From: Candidatus Atribacteria bacterium
GTDB taxonomy: Bacteria > Atribacterota > Phoenicimicrobiia > Phoenicimicrobiales > Stramentimicrobiaceae
NCBI GenBank assembly: GCA_029556475.1
Contig: JAKQEP010000121.1
Location: 1 to 51,874 of the forward strand
Reading direction: 5' to 3'
Length of the DNA stretch: 51,874 nucleotides
Shown here: positions 9,401 to 20,184 of the stretch, one piece after another
How the letters are laid out: the number at the start of each line of letters is the position of its first letter
How positions within the stretch are numbered: the stretch's first letter is position 1
The notes under the pieces: model-generated
Database searches by the model: none
What the model was told of the DNA's origin: nothing
What the model saw: only the letters and a program-made list of their open reading frames with translations
Translations under genes and position numbers: made by a program

Positions 9401-9912
9401 TGAGAAAAAAAGCTACCAAAAATGGCAATATAATGGCCTATTTTTCTTTAGAGGACCTCTATGGCGCTACGGAAATCATCGTTTTCCCAAAAATAATGGA
9501 GGAGTCCAAAGAGGCATTACAGGAGGAGAATATAGTTATTGTGGAGGGACGCCTTGATGCTATGGAACTCAATATGAAATTGCTGGCAGAATCAATTGCT
9601 CCCATTAATAATTATAAGAAAAAAAGTTTACCTTTAAGTAAGAAAAAAAATAAAAATAGTTCCCTCCTGCATATTGAAATAGATATCACTGAACTTGAAC
9701 TTAAAAAGCTAAAGGATTTAAAAGAAATATTACTGAAGCACCCTGGAAGGGAACAGGTGGTAATGCATTTTAAATCAGAGCACAGAATATACCATCAATA
9801 TGTTGATGAGCAGATAAAGGTTGAATATAGCCGGAAATTAGAGAAAGAAATAAAAGAATATCTGCCTCAGGCCAGGGTGTGGTCTGAAAAGGAAGATTAT
9901 GCAGAGATTTAA
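6421..9912 (+). CDS. dnaE: DNA polymerase III alpha subunit
   Basis: PHP domain FVHLHVHSEFSLLDGACRI, GPGRGSAAGSLVAYCLNIT, PDFDIDFSIEGR, HAAGVVLS, GYGFNKSHSVSYA. ORF track starts at 6400; ATG 6421 follows AGAGGGAAG. Confidence 0.95.
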   Translation: MSEKQRFVHLHVHSEFSLLDGACRIKELIRKAKENNMSAIALTDHGVMYGAIQFYKEAVANNIKPIIGCEVYLAPNSRKDKSYGKKESPSHLILLAKNKRGYQNLIQLVTRSFLEGFYYKPRVDKEILREYNEGLVALSACLKGEIPRLILQNNFSEAEELALSYQEIYGKGNFYLEIQNNTMPEQIKVNQELIKLSRSLEIPLVATNDVHYLNKEDFEAHDILLCIQTATNLDDPDRLKFSTDEFYFNTQEEMLQHFADIPEALENTCKIAEECNLEIDFRNAHLPDFSLPDKLTDNDYLKQLCYEGAKVKFKTLQGEVKERLDYELSIIQKMGFATYFLIVWDFVDYAKKHHIMVGPGRGSAAGSLVAYCLNITNINPLDYHLLFERFLNPERISMPDFDIDFSIEGRGEVIEYVSQKYGSDKVAQIITFGTMAARAVIRDVGRALGIPYGQVDKIAKLIPFEPKMTIEKALQIEPELKDRMENDAIIKKMIEISSKLEGLSRHASTHAAGVVLSRESLTDFVPLQLTSEGEISTQYVAEDLESLGLLKMDFLGLRTLSVINNTIKIIKKTRDVTIDIDRIPLDDEQVYQLLARGECCGLFQLESSGMTDLVKRMEPKNIEDITALLALFRPGPLGSGMIDDFINRKKGKVEIQYLHPKLEPILKDTYGVIVYQEQVMQIASQLAGYSLGQADILRKAMGKKIKEVMDKQQKQFIEGALKNGIDKKTADDIYDLIAYFAGYGFNKSHSVSYAFLSYQTAYLKAHYPVEYMAALLTSIMQFTDKVVKYIKECQNMGLKILPPDINESLIDFTVVDRKTIRFGLAAVKNVGRAAVENIIMERKKNGPFSSLIDFCQRADLKTMNRRVMESLIKCGAFDSLKASRAQLLSVLEKSIQIAQDRQREKRNGQVSLFNIKSDSFVNNIEDTFDWAGVKEFTDQELLLMEKETLGFYLSHHPLQDYQDKLLKITNADSTNLEKLSDKSQVILGGVITNMRKKATKNGNIMAYFSLEDLYGATEIIVFPKIMEESKEALQEENIVIVEGRLDAMELNMKLLAESIAPINNYKKKSLPLSKKKNKNSSLLHIEIDITELELKKLKDLKEILLKHPGREQVVMHFKSEHRIYHQYVDEQIKVEYSRKLEKEIKEYLPQARVWSEKEDYAEI

Positions 9913-9915
9913 AAA

Positions 9916-10004
9916 TGGTGCCGAAGGTCGGAGTCGAACCGACATGAGCGGTGAGGCTCGCTGGATTTTGAGTCCAGTGCGTCTACCTATTTCGCCACTT
10001 CGGC
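9916..10004 (-). tRNA. tRNA-Leu (anticodon CAA), 3' CCA encoded
   Basis: Reverse complement GCCGAAGTGGCGAAATAGGTAGACGCACTGGACTCAAAATCCAGCGAGCC...GTCGGTTCGACTCCGACCTTCGGCACCA: cloverleaf with long variable arm; anticodon loop CTCAAAA. Confidence 0.95.
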
Positions 10005-10134
10005 TTTAAGAAAGTTTCAGAAAAATTATAGACCAGACTACTACCAATGTCAAGCAAATAGCTATCTAATATGCCTTTCATTTTTTTTCTTTTTTACGGG
10101 ATATTGATTATTCTAAATATTAAAAACCTTAAAG

Positions 10135-12810
10135 ATGATGAAAAAAACTAAAAAATTATTTTTAATTGATGGACAGGGTTTAATATATCGTGCTTTCTTT
10201 GCCTTACCCAGGTTAACAACCTCCCATGGGCAGCTTATTAATGCCGCCTATGGCTTTACCCTGGTATTGCTGAGATTATTGGAAGAACAAAAGCCGGATG
10301 GTATCGTGATTGCTTTTGACACACCCAAACCTACTTTTCGCCACAAGCAGTATGAACAGTATAAAGCCCAGAGAGAAAAAATGCCTCAGGAGTTGATTGA
10401 ACAATTACCTATTATTAAAGAGATTGTTCAGAAGTTCAATATCCCCTCAATTGAGGTGGAAGAATACGAAGCTGATGATCTTATAGGTACCCTGGTTCAT
10501 AGAATTAAGGAAAGCGAGTATAAGCCGGTTATTGTTACCGGGGACCGCGATCTATTGCAACTGGCTGATGAAGATACCGAAATATTGCTGATGCAAAAGG
10601 GAGTAACCCAGGTTGAGCAATATGGTCTGCACTCTATAGAAAAATTGCTGGGTTTTTCCCCTCATCTTATTCCGGACTACATAGGACTCAAAGGCGATCC
10701 ATCTGATAATATACCGGGAGTACCCGGTATAGGAGAGAAAACCGCTCAAAGGCTAATCCAGCAATATGGGAGTCTGGAAGAAATAATTGCCAATTCTCAC
10801 CATATTGAGAGTAAGCCCATCAGAGAAAAAATATTACAATATGTAGAACAGGCCAGATTGAGTAAGAGATTAGCTATAATTAATAGAGATGTTGATTTTA
10901 AGATGGAATTATCCCAAATGGCATATTCCGGACCTGATTATGAAAAATTGAGAGCTCTGTTTGGAAAATATGAGTTTAAGAAATTGTTAGAGAAGATTCC
11001 TGAGCAGGATAGAAACATTAAAAAAACAAAAGAGGGAATAATTGAATTCCAGGAAATTACAGATGAAGAAGGGCTATCAAGATTGTGCCAGAAAATCAAA
11101 ACAAGGGGAGTTTTTTCCTTTTTAGAGGAGAGTTACACCTCTGCTTCCTCAAAAATAGTAGAATTTGCTGCTATAGCCATTCCGGAAGAAGTATTTTTAA
11201 TCATAATAAACAACCAGGATTCTATAATAGATATAAATAGACACCTTTCTATAGAACAGGTCTCAGGAAAATTAAATGAAATTTTTCAGGATGAGGAGAT
11301 AGAAAAGATAGGCTTTGACCTGAAGAATTTCTGGACCTGTTTTTCTAATGATACTCATTTTTTCACATCTCCTTATTTTGATATCAAGATTGCCTCCTAC
11401 TTATTAAATCCTTCTCAGGAGAATTACCAGTTAAACAAAATAATAGAGGATAATCTTATTGGGAAGTATGGTACAGATATCAAGTTTAATGAGCAGGGAG
11501 AGTTTGCTGACCGGAAAAAAGAAATATGCTGGCAGACAAAATTATTATTATCATTAAAAGAAAAATTATGGGAACAAATTTATGCCCAAAATATGGATAA
11601 GCTGTATCTCAATGTGGAACTTCCTCTCATAAAGGTAATCTACCTTATGGAAAAAAAGGGCATTAAGCTGGATACTGCTTTTTTGAAGAAGATGTCCCAG
11701 CAGTTTTCTCACAAGATTACTGAGCTCAGAAATACCATCTTTGATTTAGCCGGAGAAGAATTTAATCTTAATTCACCAAAGCAGTTAAGTTATATTCTGT
11801 TTAATAAATTAAAACTACCCACTATGAAAAAAATTAAGACAGGTTATTCTACTAATGCGCAGGTACTGCTGGAATTATCTGAAAAACATGAAATAGTAGC
11901 ACAAATTCTGGACTATCGGGAGCTGGAAAAATTAAAAAATACTTATATTGATAAACTTCCTCGATTAATTAATCCTCAGTCCGGTAGGATTCACAGCACT
12001 TTTAATCAAACCGGTACTTCAACGGGAAGGCTGAGCAGTAATAATCCTAATTTGCAGAATATTCCTGTTCGGACAGAGTTGGGTAAAGATATAAGGAATG
12101 CTTTTATAGCAGATGAAGGCAATATATTTTTATCTGCCGATTATTCTCAGATTGAACTTAGAATTCTGGCTCATTTATCCCACGATGAAGATTTGAAAAA
12201 AGCTTTTTTAGAAGGAAAAGATATTCATTCCTATACCGCAGCGCAATTGTTTAATGTTGATTTGAATCTGGTAAGTGAAGAGATGAGGAGAATTGCCAAG
12301 ACCATTAATTTTGGTATTATTTATGGAATGAGCAGCTTTGGTCTGGCGGCTAATCTGAGAATAAGTCGAGAAGAAGCAGCACAATATATTGAAGCCTATT
12401 TTCAGAGATATCATCGTGTTAAAGAATATATAGATGAACAGATTATCATTGCCAGAAAGAATAAATATGTCAGAACTATGTTAAACAGGATACGATATCT
12501 GGAAGGAATCGATAGTTCCAATAAATCAATAAGAGAATTTTATGAACGTACTGCTATTAATACCCCCATTCAGGGTACTGCAGCAGATTTAATTAAAATA
12601 GCGATGGTCGGGATAAATAAAAGGATGGAAAGAATGAATCTATCCAGTGGTCTAATCTTGCAGATCCATGATGAGTTAATCTTCGAAATACCAGAGGCAG
12701 AGCTACAGAAAAGACAGGCTATAATCAAAGATATAATGGAAAACTGCCTGCCCCTGAATATACCGTTAAAAGTAAATTTTAAAAGTGGTTATCGCTGGGG
12801 AGAGCTGTAA
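10135..12810 (+). CDS. polA: DNA polymerase I
   Basis: 5'-3' exonuclease domain (LFLIDGQGLIYRAFFALP, GIVIAFDTPKPTFRH, VTGDRDLLQLAD) and family A polymerase motifs (SADYSQIELRILAHLS, RRIAKTINFGIIYGMSSFGL, LQIHDELIFE). Confidence 0.96.
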   Translation: MMKKTKKLFLIDGQGLIYRAFFALPRLTTSHGQLINAAYGFTLVLLRLLEEQKPDGIVIAFDTPKPTFRHKQYEQYKAQREKMPQELIEQLPIIKEIVQKFNIPSIEVEEYEADDLIGTLVHRIKESEYKPVIVTGDRDLLQLADEDTEILLMQKGVTQVEQYGLHSIEKLLGFSPHLIPDYIGLKGDPSDNIPGVPGIGEKTAQRLIQQYGSLEEIIANSHHIESKPIREKILQYVEQARLSKRLAIINRDVDFKMELSQMAYSGPDYEKLRALFGKYEFKKLLEKIPEQDRNIKKTKEGIIEFQEITDEEGLSRLCQKIKTRGVFSFLEESYTSASSKIVEFAAIAIPEEVFLIIINNQDSIIDINRHLSIEQVSGKLNEIFQDEEIEKIGFDLKNFWTCFSNDTHFFTSPYFDIKIASYLLNPSQENYQLNKIIEDNLIGKYGTDIKFNEQGEFADRKKEICWQTKLLLSLKEKLWEQIYAQNMDKLYLNVELPLIKVIYLMEKKGIKLDTAFLKKMSQQFSHKITELRNTIFDLAGEEFNLNSPKQLSYILFNKLKLPTMKKIKTGYSTNAQVLLELSEKHEIVAQILDYRELEKLKNTYIDKLPRLINPQSGRIHSTFNQTGTSTGRLSSNNPNLQNIPVRTELGKDIRNAFIADEGNIFLSADYSQIELRILAHLSHDEDLKKAFLEGKDIHSYTAAQLFNVDLNLVSEEMRRIAKTINFGIIYGMSSFGLAANLRISREEAAQYIEAYFQRYHRVKEYIDEQIIIARKNKYVRTMLNRIRYLEGIDSSNKSIREFYERTAINTPIQGTAADLIKIAMVGINKRMERMNLSSGLILQIHDELIFEIPEAELQKRQAIIKDIMENCLPLNIPLKVNFKSGYRWGEL

Positions 12811-12854
12811 TAGTGAGAAGGATAGATTATCTTTAAAAGGAGAGGCATAGTCTC

Positions 12855-13484
12855 TTGAAAATACTAATTGTGGGATTGACAGGGGGTATTGTTTCCGGGA
12901 AATCTACTGTTGCCAAAATGTTTAAACAGTTGGGGGCACAAATAATAGATGCTGATAAGATTGCCCGCAGTATTGTTCAACCGGGAGAGAAAGCCTGGCA
13001 AAGTATTGTGGAGAATTTTGGGAGAGGGATATTAAGTGATAATCAGGAGCTTAATCGCAAAGAATTAGCCAGAATTGTCTTTGCCGACAAAGAGAAATTG
13101 GAAACGTTAAACAGAATAACCCATCCTGAAATTACGGCAATCATTAAAGATAAAATAGAACGGATGAGAAGAAAAAATATTACTAAAGAATCAATATGCA
13201 TTGTTGAGGCGCCCTTATTATTTGAGGCACATCTGGAAGAAATGATGGATAAAATAATAGTGGTATATCTCAACCGTGAAGAACAGATTAGAAGGCTCCT
13301 TCTTAGGAATAATCTTACTCAGCAAGAAGCGATAGACAGAATTGAATCACAAATGCCCCTAGAAGAGAAAGTGCAACGGGCAGATTATATCATTGACAAC
13401 TGTACCTCTATTAACCAGACCAAAAAACAGGTAAAGCAAGTATGGTCTGAATTGAAACAATTGCTGGTTAGCATTAATAAATAA
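12855..13484 (+). CDS. coaE: Dephospho-CoA kinase
   Basis: VGLTGGIVSGKSTVAKMFKQLGAQIIDADKIAR, VEAPLLFEA. Confidence 0.93.
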   Translation: MKILIVGLTGGIVSGKSTVAKMFKQLGAQIIDADKIARSIVQPGEKAWQSIVENFGRGILSDNQELNRKELARIVFADKEKLETLNRITHPEITAIIKDKIERMRRKNITKESICIVEAPLLFEAHLEEMMDKIIVVYLNREEQIRRLLLRNNLTQQEAIDRIESQMPLEEKVQRADYIIDNCTSINQTKKQVKQVWSELKQLLVSINK

Positions 13485-13650
13485 AAAACCGGTTTTTCAG
13501 TTAAAAAATGCCTGCTTAAAAATATCTGCATCCCTTCATCTCTCCTTTGAATAGACTGCCCTGTTTGCAGGGTATGGTATAATAATAAGTTGAATTATTT
13601 TAGCAGAATATATCTCTTACAGAGATAAGGCTATTCAGTGAAGAAAAAGG

Positions 13651-15663
13651 ATGTCCTGTGCTATGAATGGAAAATTTCAGCTTATTTCTGATTATTCTCC
13701 TCAGGGAGATCAACCGGAGGCAATAAAAAAGATATGTCAGGGATATGAGGAGGAGAAGCATATCCAGACTCTGCTGGGAGTTACCGGCTCAGGGAAGACC
13801 TATACTATGGCTAATGTCATCCAGTATTTGCAAATGCCTACTCTGGTTATCTCACACAATAAAACACTGGCAGCCCAGCTTTGCAATGAATTCAGGAGGT
13901 TTTTTCCTAACAATGCAGTCGGTTATTTTGTCAGTTATTATGATTATTATCAGCCTGAGGCCTATATTCCCCGAACGGACACCTATATTGAAAAAGATGC
14001 GTCCATAAATGATGAAATAGATCGCCTGCGTTTGTCAGCCACAGCTGCTCTGTTGGAAAGAAATGATGTAATTATTGTCTCCAGTGTTTCCTGTATCTAT
14101 GGACTTGGTTCTCCTGACGATTTTTCGCAGCTGGTTTTAAGTGTTGCTGTGAATCAGGTGATAAAAAGGGAAGAAATAGCCAAAAGGTTAATAGAAATTC
14201 AGTATGAACGGAATGATATTGAATTTCAAAGAGGTTGTTTCCGAATAAGAGGAGATATTCTGGATATATTTCCAGCCTATCTGGAAAATGCCTTCCGCGT
14301 TGAATTTTTCGGGGACCAGATAGAGGCAATTCACGAAATTAATCCTTTAACTGGACATAAAATTGAAAAGAAAGAAAAAATTACCATATATCCGGCGAAA
14401 CATTTTGTTACCCCTCAAAAAAGATTAGAAAGGGCCATTACTACCATTAAAGAGGAATTAGGAGATAGACTGGATTACTTCCATCAGAACAATAAATTAT
14501 TAGAAGCCCAAAGATTAGAACAAAGAACCAAATATGATCTGGAGATGCTCTCCCAATTTGGCTACTGTACCGGCATTGAAAACTATTCCAGACATTTAAG
14601 TGGAAGAAAAGCGGGGGAACCGCCGGCAACATTGCTCAATTATTTCCCCGGACAATTTTTCATACTAATTGATGAATCACATGTAACTATACCTCAGCTT
14701 AGAGGAATGTATGCCGGAGATAAATCCCGAAAGGATAGCCTGGTGCAATATGGATTTCGGCTGCCCTCTGCCTATGACAACCGTCCTCTGGTGTTTAATG
14801 AATTTGAAAAATATCTGAAAAAGGCATTATTCATATCTGCTACACCGGGAAGATATGAGATAGAAAGAAGTTATCAGGTAGTAGAACAAATAATAAGGCC
14901 TACCGGATTGGTAGACCCGGAAGTGATTATCAAACCGGCTAAATATCAGATAGATGATCTGATTACCGAAATCAAAAAAAGGGTTGAAGAAAAGGAGAGG
15001 GTACTGGTTACAACTCTCACTAAACGAATGGCTGAAAATACTGCTGAATATCTGAAAGAGATTAATATTAAAGTCAGATATCTCCATTCTGAGATAGGTA
15101 CCATTGAAAGGATTAAAATTTTAAAAGAATTAAGAGAAGGGAAAATTGATGTCTTGGTAGGTGTTAATCTTTTGAGAGAAGGTCTGGATTTGCCGGAAGT
15201 TTCCTTAGTGGCAATTCTGGATGCAGATAAAGAAGGGTTCCTGCGTTCGGAAACATCCCTCATTCAGACTATGGGCAGGGCAGCCAGAAATGTAAATGGA
15301 ACCGTTATTCTGTATTGCGATGAGGTTACAGGCTCTATTAGAAGGGCATTGAAGGAAACCAGCCGCAGAAGAGAAATACAATTAGCATTTAACCGTGAAC
15401 ATAATATTACTCCTCAGACTATTCAAAAACCTATTGACGATATGCTTTATTTTGAAGATATTGAGGGAGATGAAGAGTCAGAAAGGGAATATAAGTTCAG
15501 TGAGGATAAGGCCAAATATTTACCCAAAAGCAGCCTCAACGCCTTAATAGTATCTTTGAAAAAAGAGATGAATCAGGCTGCCAAAGAACTTGATTTTGAA
15601 AGAGCCGCCCTGTTAAGAGATGAAGTTAAAAGACTTAAACGGGAAAGGATAATTTTTAAATAG
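13651..15663 (+). CDS. uvrB: Excinuclease ABC subunit B
   Basis: [64 protein letters not shown]-terminal UVR motif. Confidence 0.97.
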   Translation: MSCAMNGKFQLISDYSPQGDQPEAIKKICQGYEEEKHIQTLLGVTGSGKTYTMANVIQYLQMPTLVISHNKTLAAQLCNEFRRFFPNNAVGYFVSYYDYYQPEAYIPRTDTYIEKDASINDEIDRLRLSATAALLERNDVIIVSSVSCIYGLGSPDDFSQLVLSVAVNQVIKREEIAKRLIEIQYERNDIEFQRGCFRIRGDILDIFPAYLENAFRVEFFGDQIEAIHEINPLTGHKIEKKEKITIYPAKHFVTPQKRLERAITTIKEELGDRLDYFHQNNKLLEAQRLEQRTKYDLEMLSQFGYCTGIENYSRHLSGRKAGEPPATLLNYFPGQFFILIDESHVTIPQLRGMYAGDKSRKDSLVQYGFRLPSAYDNRPLVFNEFEKYLKKALFISATPGRYEIERSYQVVEQIIRPTGLVDPEVIIKPAKYQIDDLITEIKKRVEEKERVLVTTLTKRMAENTAEYLKEINIKVRYLHSEIGTIERIKILKELREGKIDVLVGVNLLREGLDLPEVSLVAILDADKEGFLRSETSLIQTMGRAARNVNGTVILYCDEVTGSIRRALKETSRRREIQLAFNREHNITPQTIQKPIDDMLYFEDIEGDEESEREYKFSEDKAKYLPKSSLNALIVSLKKEMNQAAKELDFERAALLRDEVKRLKRERIIFK

Positions 15664-15672
15664 TAAAATAAA

Positions 15673-15712
15673 GTTTATTGTTTTTGGTTTATAGTTTTTA
15701 GTTAAATACTAA
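15673..15712. repeat. AT-rich interspersed repeat copy (TTTTTGGTTTATAGTTTTTAGTT family)
   Basis: Intergenic; same wording recurs at ~33022, ~39076, ~39223, ~46036, ~49348, ~51497 and ~51668. Confidence 0.7.
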
Positions 15713-15728
15713 TAACCGATGGCTAATA

Positions 15729-15769
15729 TTGTATTACACGTTATCCATTCGAATTTTAATGTAATACAA
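15729..15769. promoter_or_regulatory. Perfect 10-bp inverted repeat upstream of uvrA
   Basis: TTGTATTACA (15729-15738) ... TGTAATACAA (15760-15769). Confidence 0.5.
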
Positions 15770-15823
15770 ATAACGCTAGGCACAATAATCAAAATGAGAA
15801 ACAAAGATGGAGTTAACTAAAAG

Positions 15824-18691
15824 ATGGCAAAAAATAAGATTATTATTAAAGGTGCCAGAGAGCACAATTTAAAGAATATATCCCTGAATATACCACGCAA
15901 TAAGCTGGTTGTTATTACCGGATTAAGTGGTTCGGGGAAATCGTCACTGGCTTTTGATACCATCTATGCTGAAAGTCAGAGACGTTATCTGGAATCCCTC
16001 TCTTCTTATGCCCGACAGTTTTTAGAGAGGATAGATAAACCAGATGTAGACTATATTGAGGGATTGTCTCCTTCTATCTCTATTGATCAGAGAAAGGCAA
16101 GCAAGAACCCCCGTTCTACAGTGGGTACCGTTACTGAGATCTATGATTATCTGCGCTTACTCTATACCAGAATAGGTATTCCTCATTGTCCCGATTGTGG
16201 GAGAGTAATTACCAGACAGAGCATTGACCAGATAATAGACCAGGTAATGAATTTACCTCCCGATACCAGAGTAAATATTTTGTCACCGATAATAAGAGCA
16301 AAAAAGGGTGAGCATAAGCAGGTTATTGAAGATATCAGAAAGAAAGGATTTATACGACTGCGTGTTGACGGAAAAATGATTGATATGGATGATGATATTG
16401 CTCTTGCCCGCTATCAGATGCACACCATTGAGGTTGTTGTAGATCGGTTGATTCTAACACCAGAAATTAAAAGCAGATTGAGTGATTCTATTGAAACGGC
16501 ATTAAAATTGAGTGATGGACTGGTAATCATCTTGGATGAAGAGGGAAAAGAATATATTTTTAGTGAAAAATTCTCCTGCCCCTATTGTGGGATAAGCTTG
16601 CCGGAGATTACCCCAAGAATTTTCTCTTTTAACAGTCCTTATGGTGCCTGCCCCAATTGTGGCGGGCTTGGCTTTAAAATGGAATTTGACCCTGACCTGA
16701 TAGTGCCCGATAAAAGCAAATCTGTATTGGATGGTGCCTTGTTACCCTGGGGTCAAATTAAGGGAAGATATTTGCATCATATTCTTCAGGGAGTAGCGAA
16801 ACACTATGGTTTTGACCTGAATACACCTTTTAATAAACTGAGTGAAGAACAGCAGAGTGTTTTGCTTTATGGTTCTAATTCCACCAAAATCTCCTTCGAA
16901 TACCATAATCTGGATGAAGGTGATTCCTGGATTCACCATAATGAATTTGAGGGGGTGGTAAATAATTTAAAGAGAAGATACCGGGAGACCAAATCTGAAT
17001 ATATTCGAACTGAGATTCAAAAATTTATGACTGTGAATAATTGTCTGGTCTGTAAGGGCAAGAGACTCAGGCCGGAGAGTTTAATGGTCAAAATTAGAGA
17101 TTATTCTATTGCCGACCTTGCCGATATGACTGTTAAGGAAATGGTAAAATTCTTTGAAAACCTTAATCTGGAACAGAGAGAAGCGGAAATATCTAAACAG
17201 ATCAGGAAAGAGGTCTTGAATAGATTAAAGTTCTTAACCAATGTCGGGCTCGATTATATAACACTTTCCCGTTCTTCTTCTACGCTTGCCGGCGGTGAGA
17301 ATCAGAGAATAAGGTTGGCTACTCAGATTGGTTCCAGCCTGACCGGGGTACTGTATATTCTGGACGAACCGTCTATAGGTTTGCACCAGCGGGATAACAG
17401 TAAACTGTTAAAGACGCTCTTTCAGTTGAGGGATCTGGGTAATACAGTTATTGTCATCGAGCATGATGAGGAGACCATCCGCTCTGCAGATTATATTGTT
17501 GATTTAGGGCCTGGTGCCGGCATTTACGGTGGCTATGTTGTTGCCTTAGGGGATGAGGGGCAAATTATGGCTAATCCATCCTCCATAACCGGTCAATATT
17601 TAAGTGCCAAACGTAAGATAGCAATTCCTCCTGAAAGAAGAAGCGGCAACGGGAAAAACATAACTATTATTGGCGCCAGACAGCACAATTTAAAGAACAT
17701 CAATGTCACTATTCCTCTCGGAAAATTCAACTGTATCACGGGGGTTTCCGGTTCCGGAAAAAGCACATTAGTTGAAGAGATACTGTATAAATCATTGTTG
17801 AAGGAATTGTATCACAGCAGGGTAAAACCAGGTGAACACGACCGGATTGAGGGTACTGAAAATATTGATAAAGTAATTATCATAGATCAGTCTCCCATCG
17901 GCAAAACGTCTCGTTCCAATCCTGCCACCTATACCGGTATTTTTACTCCCATACGGGAATTGTTTGCTATGACCAATGCTGCCAGAATGAGGGGATACAA
18001 ACCGGGAAGGTTTAGTTTTAACGTTAAGGGTGGAAGGTGTGAATCCTGTGAAGGTGCCGGAATAGTGAAGATTGAGATGTTCTTTCTTCCCGATATATAT
18101 ATTCCCTGTGAAGTCTGCAAAGGACAAAGATTTAACAGGGAAACTCTGGAAATTAAATATAAAGATAAGAATATTGCCCAGATATTAGATATGACTGCAC
18201 AAGAATGCTACCATTTTTTTGAGAATATCCCCCAAATTAAAAAGGCTTTGCAAACTATCATCGATGTCGGGTTAGGTTACATCAGATTGGGGCAACCCGC
18301 CACAACCCTTTCAGGAGGAGAGGCGCAAAGGGTAAAATTAGCCAAAGAGTTAAGCAAGAAAAGTACCGGCAGAACCTTATATCTGTTGGATGAACCGACC
18401 ACCGGATTGCATTTTGATGATGTCAGAAAATTGTTGGATGTATTGAACAGATTGGTTGACCAGGGAAATACGGTAGTGGTTATAGAGCATAATATGGAAG
18501 TAATCAAATCTGCGGACCATATTATTGATTTAGGTCCCGGTGGTGGTCAGGAAGGTGGTCTGGTGGTATTCAGCGGCACTCCGGAAGAGATTGTCCATAA
18601 TCCTATTTCTTTTACCGGGCAGTTTCTGGAAAGAGTATTAGCTGAAAATTACCATAAGAAGAAAATCTGTTTATCCGGAGAGAGGATATGA
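15824..18691 (+). CDS. uvrA: Excinuclease ABC subunit A
   Basis: [37 protein letters not shown], zinc motifs [40 protein letters not shown]. Confidence 0.97.
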   Translation: MAKNKIIIKGAREHNLKNISLNIPRNKLVVITGLSGSGKSSLAFDTIYAESQRRYLESLSSYARQFLERIDKPDVDYIEGLSPSISIDQRKASKNPRSTVGTVTEIYDYLRLLYTRIGIPHCPDCGRVITRQSIDQIIDQVMNLPPDTRVNILSPIIRAKKGEHKQVIEDIRKKGFIRLRVDGKMIDMDDDIALARYQMHTIEVVVDRLILTPEIKSRLSDSIETALKLSDGLVIILDEEGKEYIFSEKFSCPYCGISLPEITPRIFSFNSPYGACPNCGGLGFKMEFDPDLIVPDKSKSVLDGALLPWGQIKGRYLHHILQGVAKHYGFDLNTPFNKLSEEQQSVLLYGSNSTKISFEYHNLDEGDSWIHHNEFEGVVNNLKRRYRETKSEYIRTEIQKFMTVNNCLVCKGKRLRPESLMVKIRDYSIADLADMTVKEMVKFFENLNLEQREAEISKQIRKEVLNRLKFLTNVGLDYITLSRSSSTLAGGENQRIRLATQIGSSLTGVLYILDEPSIGLHQRDNSKLLKTLFQLRDLGNTVIVIEHDEETIRSADYIVDLGPGAGIYGGYVVALGDEGQIMANPSSITGQYLSAKRKIAIPPERRSGNGKNITIIGARQHNLKNINVTIPLGKFNCITGVSGSGKSTLVEEILYKSLLKELYHSRVKPGEHDRIEGTENIDKVIIIDQSPIGKTSRSNPATYTGIFTPIRELFAMTNAARMRGYKPGRFSFNVKGGRCESCEGAGIVKIEMFFLPDIYIPCEVCKGQRFNRETLEIKYKDKNIAQILDMTAQECYHFFENIPQIKKALQTIIDVGLGYIRLGQPATTLSGGEAQRVKLAKELSKKSTGRTLYLLDEPTTGLHFDDVRKLLDVLNRLVDQGNTVVVIEHNMEVIKSADHIIDLGPGGGQEGGLVVFSGTPEEIVHNPISFTGQFLERVLAENYHKKKICLSGERI

Positions 18692-20184
18692 ACATAACAG
18701 ACACTTTAAAACATTTGCCTGAACAGAGTGGGGTTTACCTGTTTAAAGATAAAATTGGGGTGATTATTTATATTGGTAAGGCTAATGTTTTAAAGAACCG
18801 GGTCAGCTCTTATTTTAATCGTGGCAGCTCCCATTCAGTTAAAGTAAAGCAGATGGTAGAACGGATTAAAAGTATTGAATATATTGTTACTACCTCAGAA
18901 ATGGAGGCCTTACTCTTAGAGAGCAGACTGGTCAAAAAGTATAAACCATATTTCAATAGTCAGCTAAAAGATGATAAAAGTTATCCCTTTATCCAGATAA
19001 CTAAAGGAGTTGATTTTCCGGCTATTCATCTGATCAGAAAAAGCAGTAAAACTGCTGAGAAGAAAGCACGCTATTATGGCCCCTTTACCGATGTGGAAAC
19101 CAGCAGGAAAGCAGTGCAGAAATTAAGAAATATTTTTAAAATCAGAAATTGCAGTCAACGAAAATTCAATTCAGGAAAACCCTGCCTTGATTACCAGATT
19201 GGTTTGTGCTCAGCCCCCTGTGCCAGTAAGATAGAAAAGGGTGAATACCAAAAAAAAATTAGAGAATGTGGTTTGTTGCTGACTGGCAGACACAGATCCC
19301 TCTTAAAAAGTTTAAGGCAGGAAATGAAAATAACGGCTCAGTTGATGTTATATGAGAAAGCGGCAAAAATTAGGGATACCATAAAGATGATTGAAAAAGT
19401 CATCAGTCAGGAAAAGATTAGTAAATCATATCAGAGCAGATTAAATATCTATCTCCGGGATAGTGTTAATGAGGAATCTTTAAGGGTAGCCCTTAGAGAT
19501 TTGCAGCAATACCTGGACCTGCCTGTATTGCCCCTCTCTATAGAAGCCTATGATATTTCCAATATTCAAGGAAAAAATGCAGTTGGTTCTTTAGTCTATT
19601 TTCACAATGGAATCCCGGACAAGAAAAAATATAAACATTTTAAAATAAAATATGTACCAGGAATTAATGATTATGCCATGATGAGAGAGGTTTTAGAACG
19701 ACGATTTGGCAATTGTCAATCAACAGAAGAAGGATTGCCCGATTTAATACTTGTTGATGGAGGGAAAGGCCAGTTGAACATAGTATCACAGCTATTGAAT
19801 GAATTAAATTTACCACTCAATCTGGTTTCTCTTGCGGAAAGAGAGGAGCAGCTATTTCAACTAGGGAGAAAAGAACCTGTATTGCTTCCCGGAAATTCGG
19901 CAGCCTTCTTTCTCATTCAGAGGATAAGGGATGAAGCGCATCGCTTTGCACTGAGTTACCATAAAAAGCTGAGGAGTAAAACTATTAAGGATTCATTGCT
20001 TGATTTTATTCCGGGCATTGGTGAAAAAAAGAAAAAGCTGCTTTTATCAAAATTTAAAGGTATTGACTCTATCAGAAATGCCTCCAAAGAAGAACTTAAA
20101 GAAATACCTGGAATTGGAGAAAAGACAGCTCAAAAAATAAAGGATATATTGGAGGCAAGATATGATTGTAAAATTCAAGAATAA
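18688..20184 (+). CDS. uvrC: Excinuclease ABC subunit C, apparently short form
   Basis: GIY-YIG domain ([34 protein letters not shown]), UVR, RNase H-like ([22 protein letters not shown]), HhH C-terminus; ATGA overlap with uvrA. Confidence 0.93.
   Translation: MNITDTLKHLPEQSGVYLFKDKIGVIIYIGKANVLKNRVSSYFNRGSSHSVKVKQMVERIKSIEYIVTTSEMEALLLESRLVKKYKPYFNSQLKDDKSYPFIQITKGVDFPAIHLIRKSSKTAEKKARYYGPFTDVETSRKAVQKLRNIFKIRNCSQRKFNSGKPCLDYQIGLCSAPCASKIEKGEYQKKIRECGLLLTGRHRSLLKSLRQEMKITAQLMLYEKAAKIRDTIKMIEKVISQEKISKSYQSRLNIYLRDSVNEESLRVALRDLQQYLDLPVLPLSIEAYDISNIQGKNAVGSLVYFHNGIPDKKKYKHFKIKYVPGINDYAMMREVLERRFGNCQSTEEGLPDLILVDGGKGQLNIVSQLLNELNLPLNLVSLAEREEQLFQLGRKEPVLLPGNSAAFFLIQRIRDEAHRFALSYHKKLRSKTIKDSLLDFIPGIGEKKKKLLLSKFKGIDSIRNASKEELKEIPGIGEKTAQKIKDILEARYDCKIQE

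Noticed and set aside
13560-13590. CCCTGtttgCAGGG hairpin before uvrB as a terminator or LexA site
   Set aside because: Only 5 bp and followed by a TGgTATAAT-like extended -10 rather than a T-run; does not match a known LexA box. Could just be promoter-proximal sequence.
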